Numbered from the stretch's first letter, positions 24,847 to 33,966 are shown. The stretch: 64,000 bases of DNA from Streptomyces sp. RPT161 (GCF_027533845.1 NZ_JAPZVN010000001.1:248001-312000); one strand, 5' to 3'. Program-made: numbers and translations. Notes: generated by a model from the letters alone, not told the origin.

Positions 24847-24880
24847 ACGGGCCGCCCCCGAACTGCGGGGGGCGGCCCGT
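24847..24880 (+). terminator. Terminator after the symporter operon
   Basis: A perfect 13-bp stem, ACGGGCCGCCCCC (24847-24859) with GGGGGCGGCCCGT (24868-24880), followed by TGTCGT. It starts 11 bp after the symporter stop. Confidence 0.85.
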
Positions 24881-24908
24881 TGTCGTACCCCTGGGGCACA
24901 CTGCCACC

Positions 24909-25409
24909 ATGGACATCATCATCCGTGCCGCGCGCCCCGACGAGTTGGACACCATAGGCGAACTCACCGCCCGCACCTATGTGGACGAGGGCCTGCTCGC
25001 CCGGGGCGCCGACAGCCCCTACGTGGCGGTACTGCGCGACGTCCGGCACCGGGCGGAGCACGCCGAGGTCCTGGTGGCCGCGGACGCGGCGAGCGACCGG
25101 TTGCTGGGCTCCGTGACGTTCGCCGCACCCGGCAGCGCGTACGCGGAGCTGGCGCGCCCCGAAGAGGGCGAGTTCCGGATGCTGGTGGTGGCGGCCGACG
25201 CGCGGCGGCGCGGAGCGGCCGAGCAACTGGTGCGCGCCTGCCTCGACAGGGCACGTGCGCTGGGGCTGCGACGGGTCGTCATATCCAGCGCACAGAAGAT
25301 GACCGCGGCCCACCGGCTGTACCGCAGGCTCGGCTTCCAGCGCACCCCGGAACGGGACTGGGAAGTGGGGCCCGGCGCCGTGCTGTGGACCTTCGCGGTG
25401 GAACTGTAG
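24909..25409 (+). CDS. GNAT family N-acetyltransferase
   Basis: A 166-residue acetyltransferase opening MDIIIRAARPDELDTIGELT. The acetyl-CoA motif is MLVVAADARRRGAAEQLVRA, with the expected R-R-x-G-x-A. The C-terminal FYRRLGF-like element appears as AAHRLYRRLGFQRTPERDW. The substrate is unknown. The ATG at 24909 is only 28 bp after a terminator hairpin and has no clear ribosome site, so a short or leaderless 5' end is likely. It stands alone between the symporter terminator and the nrdAB regulatory region. Confidence 0.85.
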   Translation: MDIIIRAARPDELDTIGELTARTYVDEGLLARGADSPYVAVLRDVRHRAEHAEVLVAADAASDRLLGSVTFAAPGSAYAELARPEEGEFRMLVVAADARRRGAAEQLVRACLDRARALGLRRVVISSAQKMTAAHRLYRRLGFQRTPERDWEVGPGAVLWTFAVEL

Positions 25410-25452
25410 CCACTTCGGCGCCGGAACTCCAGTTCCATTCTCGCTCCGCCCG

Positions 25453-25499
25453 ACACAACATCTAGGGGTGCCTCCGGCACGCGGCACTAGATGTATGCT
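25453..25499 (+). promoter_or_regulatory. NrdR-like box pair and promoter of nrdAB
   Basis: Box 1, ACACAACATCTAGGGG (25453-25468), fits the NrdR consensus acaCwAtATaTwGtgt at 12 of 16 positions. Box 2, GCACTAGATGTATGCT (25484-25499), is a weaker match. The 31-bp start-to-start spacing is about three helical turns, as usual for NrdR. Box 2 contains TATGCT, a good -10 that would start transcription near 25506, exactly before the riboswitch. Confidence 0.7.
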
Positions 25500-25500
25500 C

Positions 25501-25606
25501 GTCACCGCTGTCGCCGCAGGGGAACCCGGTGCGATTCCGGGACTGCCCCGCAACGGTGTACGGGTGCCCGGCGGTGCCCGTGAGTCCGAGGACCTGCCGA
25601 CGGCGC
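25501..25606 (+). ncRNA. Cobalamin (AdoCbl) riboswitch of nrdAB
   Basis: The core matches the B12 riboswitch consensus: GCAGGGGAACCCGGTGCGAT, TCCGGGACTGCCCCGCAACG, a variable GC hairpin (CGGGTGCC...GGTGCCCG) and the closing GAGTCCGAGGACCTGCC. It lies between the nrdAB promoter and start codon, leaving about 158 nt for an expression platform. In S. coelicolor nrdABS is repressed by coenzyme B12 this way, so the B12-independent class Ia enzyme is made only when B12 is scarce. Confidence 0.95.
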
Positions 25607-25764
25607 ACCCTCCGGACTGACCGGAGACGGTGCTGTGTTGTCCGGGCCTCGCGGGTTGGGCCGGCGGACGCGATACGGGGTGCCCCTGGCCGGTCGGTGC
25701 GGGCTGCCCGTGCGCGCCCGCGCTCCTCTCGCGTCGCCGCCGCCTACGAGGGAGAGAGACCACC

Positions 25765-28128
25765 GTGACCATCGCGCCCGCAGACCCCGAGTCAGCCATC
25801 GCCTCTGGCTCCGAGGCCGAACCAGGCACGGAACTGCTCCGCACCCTGACGGAGTTGACCGCCGATCTCCCGGACACCGCCCCCGGACGGGTGGCCGCCG
25901 CCGCGCTGCGCGGACGGCACGCCGGATCCGACGAGGCGGAGCTGCGCGCCCTGGCCACCGAGGCGGCCGCCGGGCTGATCTCCGAGGACCCGCAGTACAG
26001 CCGCCTGGCGGCCCGGCTGCTGGCCCGGGCGATCACCGAGGAGGCGGCGGGCCAGGGTGTCACCACGTTCACCGAGTCGATCGCCGTGGGGCACCGCGAG
26101 GGCCTGATCGCCGACGGCACCGCCGAGTTCGTACTCGCCCACGGCGCCCGGCTGGACGCGCTGGTCGACGCGGAGGGCGACGACCGCTTCGGCTACTTCG
26201 GGCTGCGCACCCTGCACAGCCGCTATCTGCTGCGGCACCCCATCACCCGGCAGGTCATCGAGACCCCGCAGCACTTCATGCTGCGCGTCGCCTGCGGGCT
26301 GGCCGAGGACGGGTCGCAGGAGGCACTGGCCGACGTCGCCGCGCTCTACGGGCTGATGAGCCGCCTGGACTACCTGCCCAGCTCGCCGACACTGTTCAAC
26401 TCCGGTACCCGGCACCCGCAGATGTCGTCCTGCTACCTGCTGGACTCCCCGCTGGACGAGCTGGACTCGATCTACCAGCGCTACCACCAGGTCGCCCGGC
26501 TCTCCAAGCACGCGGGCGGCATCGGCCTGCCGTACTCCCGCATCCGCTCCCGCGGTTCGCTGATCCGCGGCACCAACGGACACTCCAACGGCATCGTGCC
26601 GTTCCTGCGCACCCTGGACTCCTCGGTCGCCGCGGTCAACCAGGGCGGTCGGCGCAAGGGCGCGGCCTGCGTCTACCTGGAGACCTGGCACGCGGACATC
26701 GAGGAGTTCCTCGAACTGCGGGACAACACCGGTGAGGACGCCCGCCGTACCCACAACCTCAACCTCGCGCACTGGATCCCGGACGAGTTCATGCGCCGGG
26801 TCGAGGCGGACGCCGAGTGGTCGCTGTTCTCCCCCTCCGACGTACCCGAGCTGGTCGACCTGTGGGGCGAGGAGTTCGACGCCGCCTACCGGGCGGCCGA
26901 GGCCAAGGGCCGGTACGTCCGGCGGGTACCGGCGCGCCAGCTGTACGCCCGGATGATGCGCACCCTCGCGCAGACCGGCAACGGCTGGATGACGTTCAAG
27001 GACGCCTCCAACCGCACCGCCAACCAGACCGCGGAGCCCGGCCGGGTGGTGCACTCCTCCAACCTGTGCACCGAGATCCTGGAAGTCACGGACGACGGCG
27101 AGACCGCCGTGTGCAACCTGGGTTCGGTCAACCTGGGCGCCCACCTCGGCGCGAACGGCGAGATGGACTGGGAGCGGCTGGACGCCACCGTGCGCACCGC
27201 GGTGACCTTCCTGGACCGGGTGGTGGACATCAACTTCTACCCGACCGAGCAGGCCGCCGCCTCCAACCAGCGCTGGCGCCCGGTGGGGTTGGGCGTGATG
27301 GGCCTGCAGGACGTGTTCTTCGCGCTGCGGCTGCCGTTCGACTCCCCGCAGGCCAAGGAGCTGTCGACCCGGATCGCCGAGCGGATCATGCTCGCCGCCT
27401 ACGAGCAGTCCTGCGTGCTCGCCGAGCGGCACGGCCCGCACCCGGCCTGGTCCGAGACCCGCGCCGCCCGCGGTGTGCTCCACCCCGACCACTACGACAC
27501 CACCGAGCGCTGGCCGGAGCGCTGGGCCGAACTGCGCGCCCGGGTGGCCCGCTCCGGCATGCGCAACTCGCTGCTGCTGGCGATCGCGCCGACCGCGACC
27601 ATCGCCTCGATCGCGGGCGTCTACGAGTGCATCGAGCCGCAGGTGTCCAACCTGTTCAAGCGCGAGACGCTCAGCGGCGAGTTCCTCCAGGTCAACTCCT
27701 ACCTGGTGGCGGAGCTGAAGAAGCTGGGCGTGTGGGACGGCGCCACCCGCGAGGCGCTGCGCGAGTCCAACGGCTCGGTGCAGGACTTCGGTTGGCTCCC
27801 CGAGGACGTGCGGACGCTGTACCGCACCGCCTGGGAGATCCCGCAGCGCGCGCTGATCGACATGGCCGCTGCTCGTACCGCGTACCTGGACCAGAGCCAG
27901 TCGCTCAACCTGTTCATGGCCGCGCCCACCATCGGCAAGCTCAGCTCGATGTACGCCTACGCCTGGAAGAGCGGCCTGAAGACCACGTACTACCTGCGCT
28001 CGCGCCCGGCGACCAGGATCGCCCGCGCCGCGTCGGGGGCCGCGCAGAGCGTCCCCGCCCAGCCGACCGCCGAGGAGGCGGTCGCCTGCTCCCTGGAGAA
28101 CCCCGAGTCCTGCGAGGCCTGTCAGTGA
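25765..28128 (+). CDS. nrdA: Class Ia ribonucleotide reductase, catalytic alpha subunit
   Basis: A 787-residue NrdA that reduces ribonucleoside diphosphates with a radical transferred from NrdB. The redox Cys pair is Cys223 (QMSSCYLLDS) and Cys450 (TAVCNLGSVNL). The thiyl site is Cys435, flanked by Asn433 and Glu437 (SSNLCTEIL). The swinging-arm cysteines are at the C terminus (ESCEACQ). A canonical N-terminal ATP cone is not visible; the first ~90 residues are Ala/Glu-rich. GTG at 25765 follows GAGGGAGAGAG. The stop overlaps the nrdB ATG by one base. It is preceded by NrdR-like boxes and a B12 riboswitch. Confidence 0.95.
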   Translation: MTIAPADPESAIASGSEAEPGTELLRTLTELTADLPDTAPGRVAAAALRGRHAGSDEAELRALATEAAAGLISEDPQYSRLAARLLARAITEEAAGQGVTTFTESIAVGHREGLIADGTAEFVLAHGARLDALVDAEGDDRFGYFGLRTLHSRYLLRHPITRQVIETPQHFMLRVACGLAEDGSQEALADVAALYGLMSRLDYLPSSPTLFNSGTRHPQMSSCYLLDSPLDELDSIYQRYHQVARLSKHAGGIGLPYSRIRSRGSLIRGTNGHSNGIVPFLRTLDSSVAAVNQGGRRKGAACVYLETWHADIEEFLELRDNTGEDARRTHNLNLAHWIPDEFMRRVEADAEWSLFSPSDVPELVDLWGEEFDAAYRAAEAKGRYVRRVPARQLYARMMRTLAQTGNGWMTFKDASNRTANQTAEPGRVVHSSNLCTEILEVTDDGETAVCNLGSVNLGAHLGANGEMDWERLDATVRTAVTFLDRVVDINFYPTEQAAASNQRWRPVGLGVMGLQDVFFALRLPFDSPQAKELSTRIAERIMLAAYEQSCVLAERHGPHPAWSETRAARGVLHPDHYDTTERWPERWAELRARVARSGMRNSLLLAIAPTATIASIAGVYECIEPQVSNLFKRETLSGEFLQVNSYLVAELKKLGVWDGATREALRESNGSVQDFGWLPEDVRTLYRTAWEIPQRALIDMAAARTAYLDQSQSLNLFMAAPTIGKLSSMYAYAWKSGLKTTYYLRSRPATRIARAASGAAQSVPAQPTAEEAVACSLENPESCEACQ

Positions 28129-29147
28129 TGCCGTCCGAAGAAACCGTCAAGAACCTGCTGGATCCGGGCTTCGAACTCACCCTGCGCCCCATGCGCTACC
28201 CGGACTTCTACGAGCACTACCGCAACGCCATCAAGAACACCTGGACGGTGGAGGAGGTCGACCTCCACTCCGACGTCGCCGACCTCGCCAAGCTCTCCCC
28301 CGGAGAGCAGCACCTGATCAGCCGCCTGGTGGCGTTCTTCGCCACCGGTGACTCCATCGTCGCCAACAACCTGGTGCTGACGCTCTACAAGCACATCAAC
28401 TCCCCCGAGGCACGGCTGTACCTGTCGCGCCAGCTGTTCGAGGAGGCGGTGCACGTCCAGTTCTACCTGACCCTGCTGGACACCTACCTTCCGGACCACG
28501 ACGACCGGGTGGCGGCCTTCGCCGCCGTGGAGAACATCCCGTCGATCCGCGAGAAGGCGCAGTTCTGCTTCAAGTGGATGGACTCGGTCGAGGAGATCGA
28601 CCGGCTGCGCTCCAAGGAGGACCGCCGCCGCTTCCTGCTCAACCTGATCTGCTTCGCGGCCTGCATCGAGGGCCTGTTCTTCTACGGCGCCTTCGCCTAC
28701 GTCTACTGGTTCCGCTCCCGCGGCCTGCTGCACGGCCTGGCGACCGGCACCAACTGGGTGTTCCGCGACGAGTCGATGCACATGGACTTCGCCTTCCAGG
28801 TGGTGGACACGGTACGGCGTGAGGAGCCGGACCTGTTCGACGAGGACATGGGCAAGCAGGTCACCGCGATGCTGGAAGAGGCGGTGGAGGCGGAGTTGCA
28901 GTTCGCCCGCGACCTGTGCGGGGACGGGCTGCCCGGTATGAACACCGAGTCCATGCGCGAGTACCTGCAGTGCGTCGCCGACCAGCGGCTGGCCCGGCTC
29001 GGCCTGCCGGTCCGCTACGGCTCGCAGAACCCGTTCTCCTTCATGGAGTTGCAGAACGTGCAGGAGCTGACGAACTTCTTCGAGCGCCGCGCCTCCGCCT
29101 ACCAGGTGGCGGTGGAGGGCTCGGTGTCGTTCGACGACGAGTTCTGA
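28128..29147 (+). CDS. nrdB: Class Ia ribonucleotide reductase, radical-bearing beta subunit
   Basis: A 339-residue NrdB housing the diiron-tyrosyl radical cofactor. The motif EEAVHVQFY gives Glu106, His109 and the likely radical Tyr113. Further ligands lie in CIEGLFFYGAFAYVYW and in RDESMHMDFAF (Glu and His). The C-terminal tail SVSFDDEF should dock NrdA. ATG at 28128 overlaps the nrdA stop (TGATG), so the two subunits are coupled. The AraC-like nrdS gene that follows nrdB in S. coelicolor is not here; the next gene is convergent. Confidence 0.95.
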   Translation: MPSEETVKNLLDPGFELTLRPMRYPDFYEHYRNAIKNTWTVEEVDLHSDVADLAKLSPGEQHLISRLVAFFATGDSIVANNLVLTLYKHINSPEARLYLSRQLFEEAVHVQFYLTLLDTYLPDHDDRVAAFAAVENIPSIREKAQFCFKWMDSVEEIDRLRSKEDRRRFLLNLICFAACIEGLFFYGAFAYVYWFRSRGLLHGLATGTNWVFRDESMHMDFAFQVVDTVRREEPDLFDEDMGKQVTAMLEEAVEAELQFARDLCGDGLPGMNTESMREYLQCVADQRLARLGLPVRYGSQNPFSFMELQNVQELTNFFERRASAYQVAVEGSVSFDDEF

Positions 29148-29155
29148 GTTCCCTT

Positions 29156-29192
29156 GCGAGGCCCGTGTCCGCCTAGCGGATGCGGGCCTCGC
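29156..29192 (+). terminator. Terminator of nrdAB
   Basis: GCGAGGCCCG (29156-29165) pairs with CGGGCCTCGC (29183-29192), and an inner TCCGC/GCGGA stem adds five pairs beyond a 2x2 mismatch. It overlaps the last codons of the convergent gene ending at 29173. Confidence 0.75.
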
Positions 29193-29766
29193 TCGCGGTG
29201 CAGGTGCCGATGTCGGTGGTGTTGCGGGTGCGTACGCCGGGCAGCCAGCCATGGGTTCCGTCCGGCGTGCTCACCAGGTACCAGCGGGCCGAGGTGATGC
29301 CGCTCTCGTCCTGTACCAGGGTGCCGTCGATGACGACGCAGATCGCGGCCAGCCGGTCCCCGTGCCACACCTTGCCCGCCGAGTTGCCGGCGGAGGCGTA
29401 GGGCTCGTAGGGGTCACGGGCCAGACGCAGTGCGCACTCCATGGTGCGCAGCGGCTGGCACGGCGTCTCGGCGTTGTAGACGGTGAGCGTCGCCGTGGGC
29501 ACCGGTACGGCGGGCGGTGACTGGCCGGGGCGGCCCAGCCACCATGCCCCCACGGCGATCAGCGCGACGGCCGCCACGATGGCCGCCGCCGACACGGCCG
29601 CGTACAACGCCCGCCGTCGGCGCCCGGGTTGGCGGGCGGGAGCCATGGCGGGCGGCGTCTGGATCCGCTCCCACAGCCCGGGCGGCGGGACGATCCCGTC
29701 GTCGGCGGCGCGCAGGCGGTCCCGTAAGGCCGCCGCGACTTCCTCGTGCGCTGTCCTGCGGCTCAT
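29173..29766 (-). CDS. Membrane-anchored protein with extracellular SH3-like domain
   Basis: A 197-residue protein. The N terminus is cytoplasmic (about 50 residues, AALRDRLRAADDGIVPPPGL). One transmembrane helix follows (ALYAAVSAAAIVAAVALIAV). The extracellular domain has four Cys and an SH3-like end (AGKVWHGDRLAAICVVIDG, ARWYLVSTPDGTHGWLPGV). It sits directly downstream of an ECF sigma gene with overlapping ends, the typical position and topology of a membrane anti-sigma or sensor protein. It lacks an obvious zinc anti-sigma motif. ATG at 29766 follows GGGAGG; GTG 29790 would overlap the sigma stop. Confidence 0.7.
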   Translation of the reverse strand: MSRRTAHEEVAAALRDRLRAADDGIVPPPGLWERIQTPPAMAPARQPGRRRRALYAAVSAAAIVAAVALIAVGAWWLGRPGQSPPAVPVPTATLTVYNAETPCQPLRTMECALRLARDPYEPYASAGNSAGKVWHGDRLAAICVVIDGTLVQDESGITSARWYLVSTPDGTHGWLPGVRTRNTTDIGTCTASEARIR

Positions 29767-29786
29767 GGGTCCTCCCGGCCTTCGGC

Positions 29787-30296
29787 TCACGACTGGTTGT
29801 CCGCCAGCAGGCGCCGTAGCTTGTCCAACGCCCGCGCGCGGGACCGGGAGACGGTCCCGCGGTGCAGCTTCAGCGCCTCAGCCGCCTGGTCAATGGTGTA
29901 CCCGTCCAGGTCGATGAGTATGACGACGCCCGCCTGCCGAACCGTCAACCGGCCCAGCAGGCGGATCGCCTCGATCTCGGCGGTCCGCTCCTCCAGCCCG
30001 CCGTCCCAGCCATCGGTGCCGGACTCCTTCGGCTCCGCCACCAGCACCTGCCTGCCGCTGCGCCGGTAGCCGTCGCGCACCACGCTCATCAGAGTGCTGA
30101 ACGCGTAGGCGTAGGGCTCCGGATGGGACAGGAACCGCTGGGGCCTGCCGACGAGTTTGAGGTATGCCTCGTGGACCGCGTCCTCCGCCGCGTGCGCCCC
30201 GGCCAGCAGCACCGCCCTGCGGTACAGCCGGGGCAGCAACGCGCAGAAGACCTCGTCGAACGACGACCGTAACTCCTCGCCGGGACAACTGGTCAT
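29787..30296 (-). CDS. ECF-type RNA polymerase sigma factor
   Basis: A 169-residue sigma-70 of the extracytoplasmic function class. Region 2 includes FCALLPRLYRRAVLLAGAHA, then AEDAVHEAYLKLVGR and YAYAFSTLMSVVRDGYRR. Region 4 is RLTVRQAGVVILIDLDGYTI, then DQAAEALKLHRGTVSRSRAR. ATG at 30296 gives MTSCPGEELRSSF; an in-frame start at 30356 adds unlike sequence. It resembles the SigE/SACE group of actinobacterial ECFs. It is paired with a membrane protein that probably controls it. The signal is unknown. Confidence 0.85.
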   Translation of the reverse strand: MTSCPGEELRSSFDEVFCALLPRLYRRAVLLAGAHAAEDAVHEAYLKLVGRPQRFLSHPEPYAYAFSTLMSVVRDGYRRSGRQVLVAEPKESGTDGWDGGLEERTAEIEAIRLLGRLTVRQAGVVILIDLDGYTIDQAAEALKLHRGTVSRSRARALDKLRRLLADNQS

Positions 30297-30447
30297 GGGC
30301 TGCGTACCCCCCAGGTCCGTGCGGCCATGACCGCCGCTGCTCGCGAGTCGCCTCACCGCTGCGACGCGAAAAAGCTACGCCGGATCCATGCCCCTGACGT
30401 GCGCGTGAACCACGGATCACCCCATTGGGTGGCGGCGGCCGTCCCCG

Positions 30448-31074
30448 TCAGTCGTTGGGCACCGTCTGGTACTTGGGGGTGCCCTCCGCCATCTGCCGGA
30501 GCACGTCCTTGCGTTCGCGCTTGGAGAGGCGGTCGATGTACAGGTAGCCGTTCAGGTGGTCGGTCTCGTGCTGGAGGCAGCGGGCGAAGTAGCCAGAGCC
30601 CTCCACGGCGATTGGGTTGCCGTGCAGGTCCTGGCCGCGCACCACCGCGTAGTCGGGGCGGACCAGTTCCATGTAGGCGCCGGGGACGGACAGGCAGCCC
30701 TCGTTGGAGTCGTCCAACACCCGCCGCTCCGCCGGGAGTTCCTCGACGACCGGGTTGACGACGTGGCCGACGTGCCGCACGCCGTCGTCGTCCGGGCAGT
30801 CGTAGACGAAGACCCGCAGGTCCACACCGATCTGGTTGGCGGCGAGGCCGACGCCCTCGGCCGCCCGCTGGCTGGCGAACATGTCGTCGATGAGCGCGGC
30901 GAGCTTGTCGTCGAACTCGGTCACCGTCCGGCACGGCTTGTGCAGCACGGGGTTGCCGACCACGGTGATCGGCCGTACGGTGCCGCGCTCGCGGTGAGCC
31001 GCTTCCCGGGCCTCGGCGTCCGTGGTGTCGTCGATGAACTCCGACCGCTGCTCGGCCTGGTCCTGCTGGGTCAT
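30448..31074 (-). CDS. def: Peptide deformylase
   Basis: A 208-residue Fe/Zn hydrolase that removes the formyl group from nascent proteins. All three motifs are present: [10 protein letters not shown] (74-83), EGCLSVP (125-131, metal ligand Cys127), and QHETDH (168-173, ligands His169 and His173, catalytic Glu170). An N-terminal acidic extension of ~30 residues precedes the usual start. Streptomycetes carry several def genes, so this may not be the only one. The start ATG at 31074 is the first in frame. Confidence 0.95.
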   Translation of the reverse strand: MTQQDQAEQRSEFIDDTTDAEAREAAHRERGTVRPITVVGNPVLHKPCRTVTEFDDKLAALIDDMFASQRAAEGVGLAANQIGVDLRVFVYDCPDDDGVRHVGHVVNPVVEELPAERRVLDDSNEGCLSVPGAYMELVRPDYAVVRGQDLHGNPIAVEGSGYFARCLQHETDHLNGYLYIDRLSKRERKDVLRQMAEGTPKYQTVPND

Positions 31075-31155
31075 GGTCTGCGCTGCGCCTTCCTGATCCT
31101 GACGGTTCTGCCAGTCAAGGGTACGGTCACGGGCCGGCGGTCCTCCGCCGCGTGA

Positions 31156-32142
31156 TCAACAGACCTCTTCCAGATCCCGCCAGTCCCGGGTGTCCGGGCT
31201 GTCCGACACCCAGCTCTCCAGCAGGCCGCGCACCAGCCCCGCCGGGGCGGCGATCCCGCACTCCCGCTCGGGCACCCACAACGCCCCCGGGCTGCGGTGC
31301 GACAGGTGGCCGGGATGGCCGGGTTCGCCCTTGTCATGCGGGTCCCGGGAGGCGTCGGAGCCGTCGTCGGTGGGCATCCTGCTCTCCGAGCAGGTGCGGC
31401 ACAGCAGGCGCACCGAGGACGACCAGTCCTCGGCCGCGTACCCGGCGTCGGCGGCCAATCGTTCCAGCGCGTCCCGGTCGGCCTCGGTGGCCGCCTCCAG
31501 CAGCACCAGCCAGGTCGGCACCGGGGAGGGCGCCCACAGCTCGATCTCGTCGAACACCGGGAAGGCCCCGCCGTCGGCCGCCACCCGCTCGCCGTGCGGT
31601 ACGCCGTCGTGCAGCACCACCTCGCCCCAGCGCCGTCCGGAGGACGGCAGCGGGATGCTCAGCACCTCAAGCCGTGCCGGGTCCAGCCTGCGGCCCCACA
31701 CGACCTCCGCCTCGCCCTCGGGCGACAGCCGCACCGCGGCGCTGCCCAGCGCCATGCGCACCGGCGCCTCGGAGGGCGCCGCGGCCTCGGTGGCGGGCAT
31801 CCGCAGGCCGTACGCCTGCCAGGCGCGGCGGGCCAGCGGCCAGTCCTGCAGGGCGGTGGCGGCGATGCCGATGTTCCACCAATCGGGGGCACCGGAGTCA
31901 CGGTCCAGCAGGGCCACGGCGCGCAGCCCGGCGGCGCGCGCCTGCTCCCAGTCGTGCCGGAACTTGTGCAGCAGGGCCAGGTTGTACCAGGACTCCGGTA
32001 GCCATGGCTCCAGGTCGGCGGCGCGGGTGAGCAACGCGCCGGCGTCCTCGTAACGCCCGTCGTCGATCAGCGTGAAGGCGCGGTCGGTGGCCTGCCGCCA
32101 CGTGGGGGAGGGCCGGTGCCGCACTCTGCCGAAGATCCTCAC
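31156..32142 (-). CDS. Tetratricopeptide-repeat protein, unknown function
   Basis: A 328-residue soluble protein. The N-terminal third holds TPR-like helices (AFTLIDDGRYEDAGALLTRA, ESWYNLALLHKFRHDWEQAR, WWNIGIAATALQDWPLARRA). The middle is a beta-rich domain (EVVWGRRLDPARLEVLSIPL), and a Cys pair (LCRTCSES) occurs near the end. I recall similar conserved actinobacterial proteins but no function. GTG at 32142 (VRIFGRVRHRP) is preferred over the longer ORF. It lies between def and the biotinyl gene, possibly co-transcribed with neither. Confidence 0.7.
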   Translation of the reverse strand: MRIFGRVRHRPSPTWRQATDRAFTLIDDGRYEDAGALLTRAADLEPWLPESWYNLALLHKFRHDWEQARAAGLRAVALLDRDSGAPDWWNIGIAATALQDWPLARRAWQAYGLRMPATEAAAPSEAPVRMALGSAAVRLSPEGEAEVVWGRRLDPARLEVLSIPLPSSGRRWGEVVLHDGVPHGERVAADGGAFPVFDEIELWAPSPVPTWLVLLEAATEADRDALERLAADAGYAAEDWSSSVRLLCRTCSESRMPTDDGSDASRDPHDKGEPGHPGHLSHRSPGALWVPERECGIAAPAGLVRGLLESWVSDSPDTRDWRDLEEVC

Positions 32143-32244
32143 GATTCCCGCCTGCCGGTTACTCGTCCTGCTTCTCACTGGGTTGCGGTGGTGCCGAAGG
32201 GGGTGGACCGCGCGATCGGCGGTGGCGGTGTCAGCCGCCGACCG

Positions 32245-32460
32245 TCACGCGATCACGGCCAGTACGTCGCCTTCCTGCACCACGTCGCCTTCGGCCACCT
32301 TGACCTCGGCGACCACGCCCGCCGTCTCGGCGAGCACCGGAATCTCCATCTTCATGGACTCCAGGACCAGCACGGTGTCCCCCTCCACCACGTCATCGCC
32401 TTCCTGAGCGACAACCTGCCATACATTCGCCACCATTTCCGCCTGGATTTCGACGGCCAC
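32245..32460 (-). CDS. Stand-alone biotinyl/lipoyl attachment-domain protein
   Basis: A 71-residue protein consisting only of a biotinyl domain, with the modification motif LVLESMKMEIPV; the Met-Lys-Met lysine is the biotin site. It resembles the small biotin carrier proteins (BCCP-like, methylmalonyl or acyl-CoA carboxylase type) that occur beside rsrA in actinobacteria. No carboxylase gene is adjacent, so its partner must be encoded elsewhere. GTG at 32460 is chosen for AGGAGGA upstream and the family-typical length of about 71 residues. Confidence 0.9.
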   Translation of the reverse strand: MAVEIQAEMVANVWQVVAQEGDDVVEGDTVLVLESMKMEIPVLAETAGVVAEVKVAEGDVVQEGDVLAVIA

Positions 32461-32562
32461 CACTCCTCCTCGCCCCGCCCCTACCCTCCCCGTGTCCGCA
32501 TCCAACCACGTCGTGGTGAGAGGCCGCTCATTACCGGTGAGTTCACCCCAGGGCAGCGCACA

Positions 32563-32619
32563 ACGGGCGCGGTCGGCCCTCCGCCCGGACACCGGGCATC
32601 GAGGGCCGACCGCGCCCGT
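32563..32619 (-). terminator. Nested 18-bp hairpin after sigR-rsrA
   Basis: A perfect 18-bp inverted repeat, ACGGGCGCGGTCGGCCCT (32563-32580) with its complement at 32602-32619. The 21-base loop itself holds a GCCCGG/CCGGGC hairpin. It starts about 25 bp past the rsrA stop and ends the operon. Confidence 0.85.
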
Positions 32620-32644
32620 GGCAGTGGTGCGGCGAGCCTGACGG

Positions 32645-32988
32645 CTATGAAGTGGTCTGCGGGTGGCCCGGATCGGGCTCGACGGACTTCGCCGAGGAGG
32701 GTGACTCCAGCGGAGCCTCGGTGACCGGCCCGATCTCGCCGGACCGGATCAGCTCGATCCTGGTGAGCACCTTCGAGCGCAGGTCCCCGGGCACGTCGTC
32801 ATGCCCGCAGCACCGCTTGACCAGCTTCTTGACGGCCTGCTCCAGGCCGTACTTCTCCAGGCACGGATGGCACTCTCCGAAGTGTTCCTCCAGCTTGTGC
32901 CGGTCCCCCTCGGACATCTCGCTGTCAAGGTACTCGTAGAGGTGGTCCAACACCTCGGAGCAGTCCGTCTCGTGCGGGTTGCCGCAGC

Positions 32989-32992
<4 letters not shown>
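32645..32992 (-). CDS. rsrA: Redox-sensing zinc anti-sigma factor RsrA
   Basis: A 115-residue ZAS-family anti-sigma factor that holds SigR inactive until thiols are oxidised. All key residues match S. coelicolor numbering: Cys3, Cys11, His37, Cys41, Cys44, Cys61 and Cys62. The motif is [14 protein letters not shown]. On disulfide stress, zinc is lost, a disulfide forms and SigR is released. ATG at 32992 overlaps the sigR stop (ATGA), so the pair is translationally coupled. Confidence 0.97.
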
Positions 32993-33843
<851 letters not shown>

Positions 33844-33881
33844 TCGGCAGCCTTCCTCGTCGACGTTCGCTCGACTCGGTC

Positions 33882-33907
33882 AACACGGAGGGTGCCCCCG
33901 TCATTCC
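33882..33907 (-). promoter_or_regulatory. SigR-dependent promoter of sigR
   Basis: Read on the minus strand, GGAAT (33907-33903) and GTT (33884-33882) are separated by exactly 18 bp, the SigR consensus. Transcription would begin near 33875, some 30 bp before the long start codon. This gives positive autoregulation. Confidence 0.88.
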
Positions 33908-33966
33908 CCCCTCCGCGATTCCGGCGGACGGACCGGGCTTCGGGTGGACGCACGCACTCGCCGGGG

